This document shows, piece after piece, positions 5,836-5,919 of a DNA stretch of 5,919 nucleotides; positions within the stretch are counted from its first letter, which is position 1; each line of letters starts with the position of its first letter. The notes beneath the pieces are model-generated. The model saw only the letters and a program-made list of their open reading frames with translations. It had not been told where the DNA came from and made no database searches. Both the position numbers and the translations under genes were made by a program. Origin of the DNA: Chloroflexota bacterium (GTDB taxonomy: Bacteria; Chloroflexota; Dormibacteria; Dormibacterales; Dormibacteraceae); the NCBI GenBank assembly GCA_005880755.1, contig VBGV01000129.1:1-5919 (forward strand), read 5' to 3'.

Positions 5836-5919
5836 ATGGCGACTGAGGTTGCGGTCCGACCTAGAGAAACCCTGTCGGTTGAGCTCAACGGCATCAACGT
5901 CATCACCGACGCGGAGCGA
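5836..5919 (+). CDS. Probable NCS1-family nucleobase/nucleoside permease, N-terminal fragment (3' truncated)
   Basis: Only 28 codons are visible before the right edge. The ATG has an excellent Shine-Dalgarno. The product begins with a hydrophilic segment, then VELNGINVITDAER. This resembles the pre-membrane signature of nucleobase:cation symporter-1 proteins (cytosine/purine/uracil/thiamine/allantoin permeases), which usually reads like VExxGIxxIPxxER just before the first helix. If so, the full gene would encode a 12-helix cytoplasmic-membrane importer. The assignment rests on about 14 residues and needs the downstream sequence. Its position after the ribosyl hydrolase and sugar kinase genes fits a transporter for the same pathway. 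Confidence 0.55.
   Translation, partial: MATEVAVRPRETLSVELNGINVITDAER

Overview
The window is high-GC bacterial DNA with every supported gene on the + strand and very little intergenic space. GTG/TTG starts, heavy G/C use at third codon positions and abutting or overlapping stop/start junctions fit a high-GC lineage such as Actinomycetota, Chloroflexota or Candidatus Dormibacterota. The sequence contains no marker that would settle which one. There are six genes: four complete, one cut by the left edge and one cut by the right edge. I see no RNA genes, IS elements, CRISPR arrays, att sites or long repeats.

Left part (2-3915). The first gene is an exported clan GH-A-type glycoside hydrolase whose start lies outside the window. 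After an 83-nt gap with a possible promoter and a good ribosome binding site comes a two-part GNAT acetyltransferase. It ends in a TAG that is followed directly, in the same reading frame, by the TTG start of a 658-residue membrane protein. That protein has a signal sequence, a cysteine-rich right-handed beta-helix ectodomain and a C-terminal bundle of about five transmembrane helices. The two surface proteins suggest work on an extracellular or cell-wall glycan, but no substrate can be read from the sequence.

Right part (3917-5919). A DraG/ARH-type ADP-ribosylglycohydrolase with its metal ligands intact starts 1 nt after the beta-helix gene. It overlaps by two bases (TTGA) with a PfkB-family sugar/nucleoside kinase. 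After 45 nt and a very strong Shine-Dalgarno sequence comes the first 28 codons of a protein whose N-terminus looks like an NCS1-family nucleobase/nucleoside permease. Hydrolase plus PfkB kinase plus transporter resembles the yegT-yegU-yegV neighbourhood of Escherichia coli, with a different transporter family. The plausible reading is a small salvage or catabolic module: import a nucleoside- or ADP-ribose-like compound, cleave a ribosyl bond, phosphorylate the product. The substrate is unknown.

The most interesting points are this hydrolase-kinase-permease cassette, the single-stop in-frame junction between the acetyltransferase and the beta-helix protein, and the architecture of the beta-helix protein (12 ectodomain cysteines, none in the membrane part).
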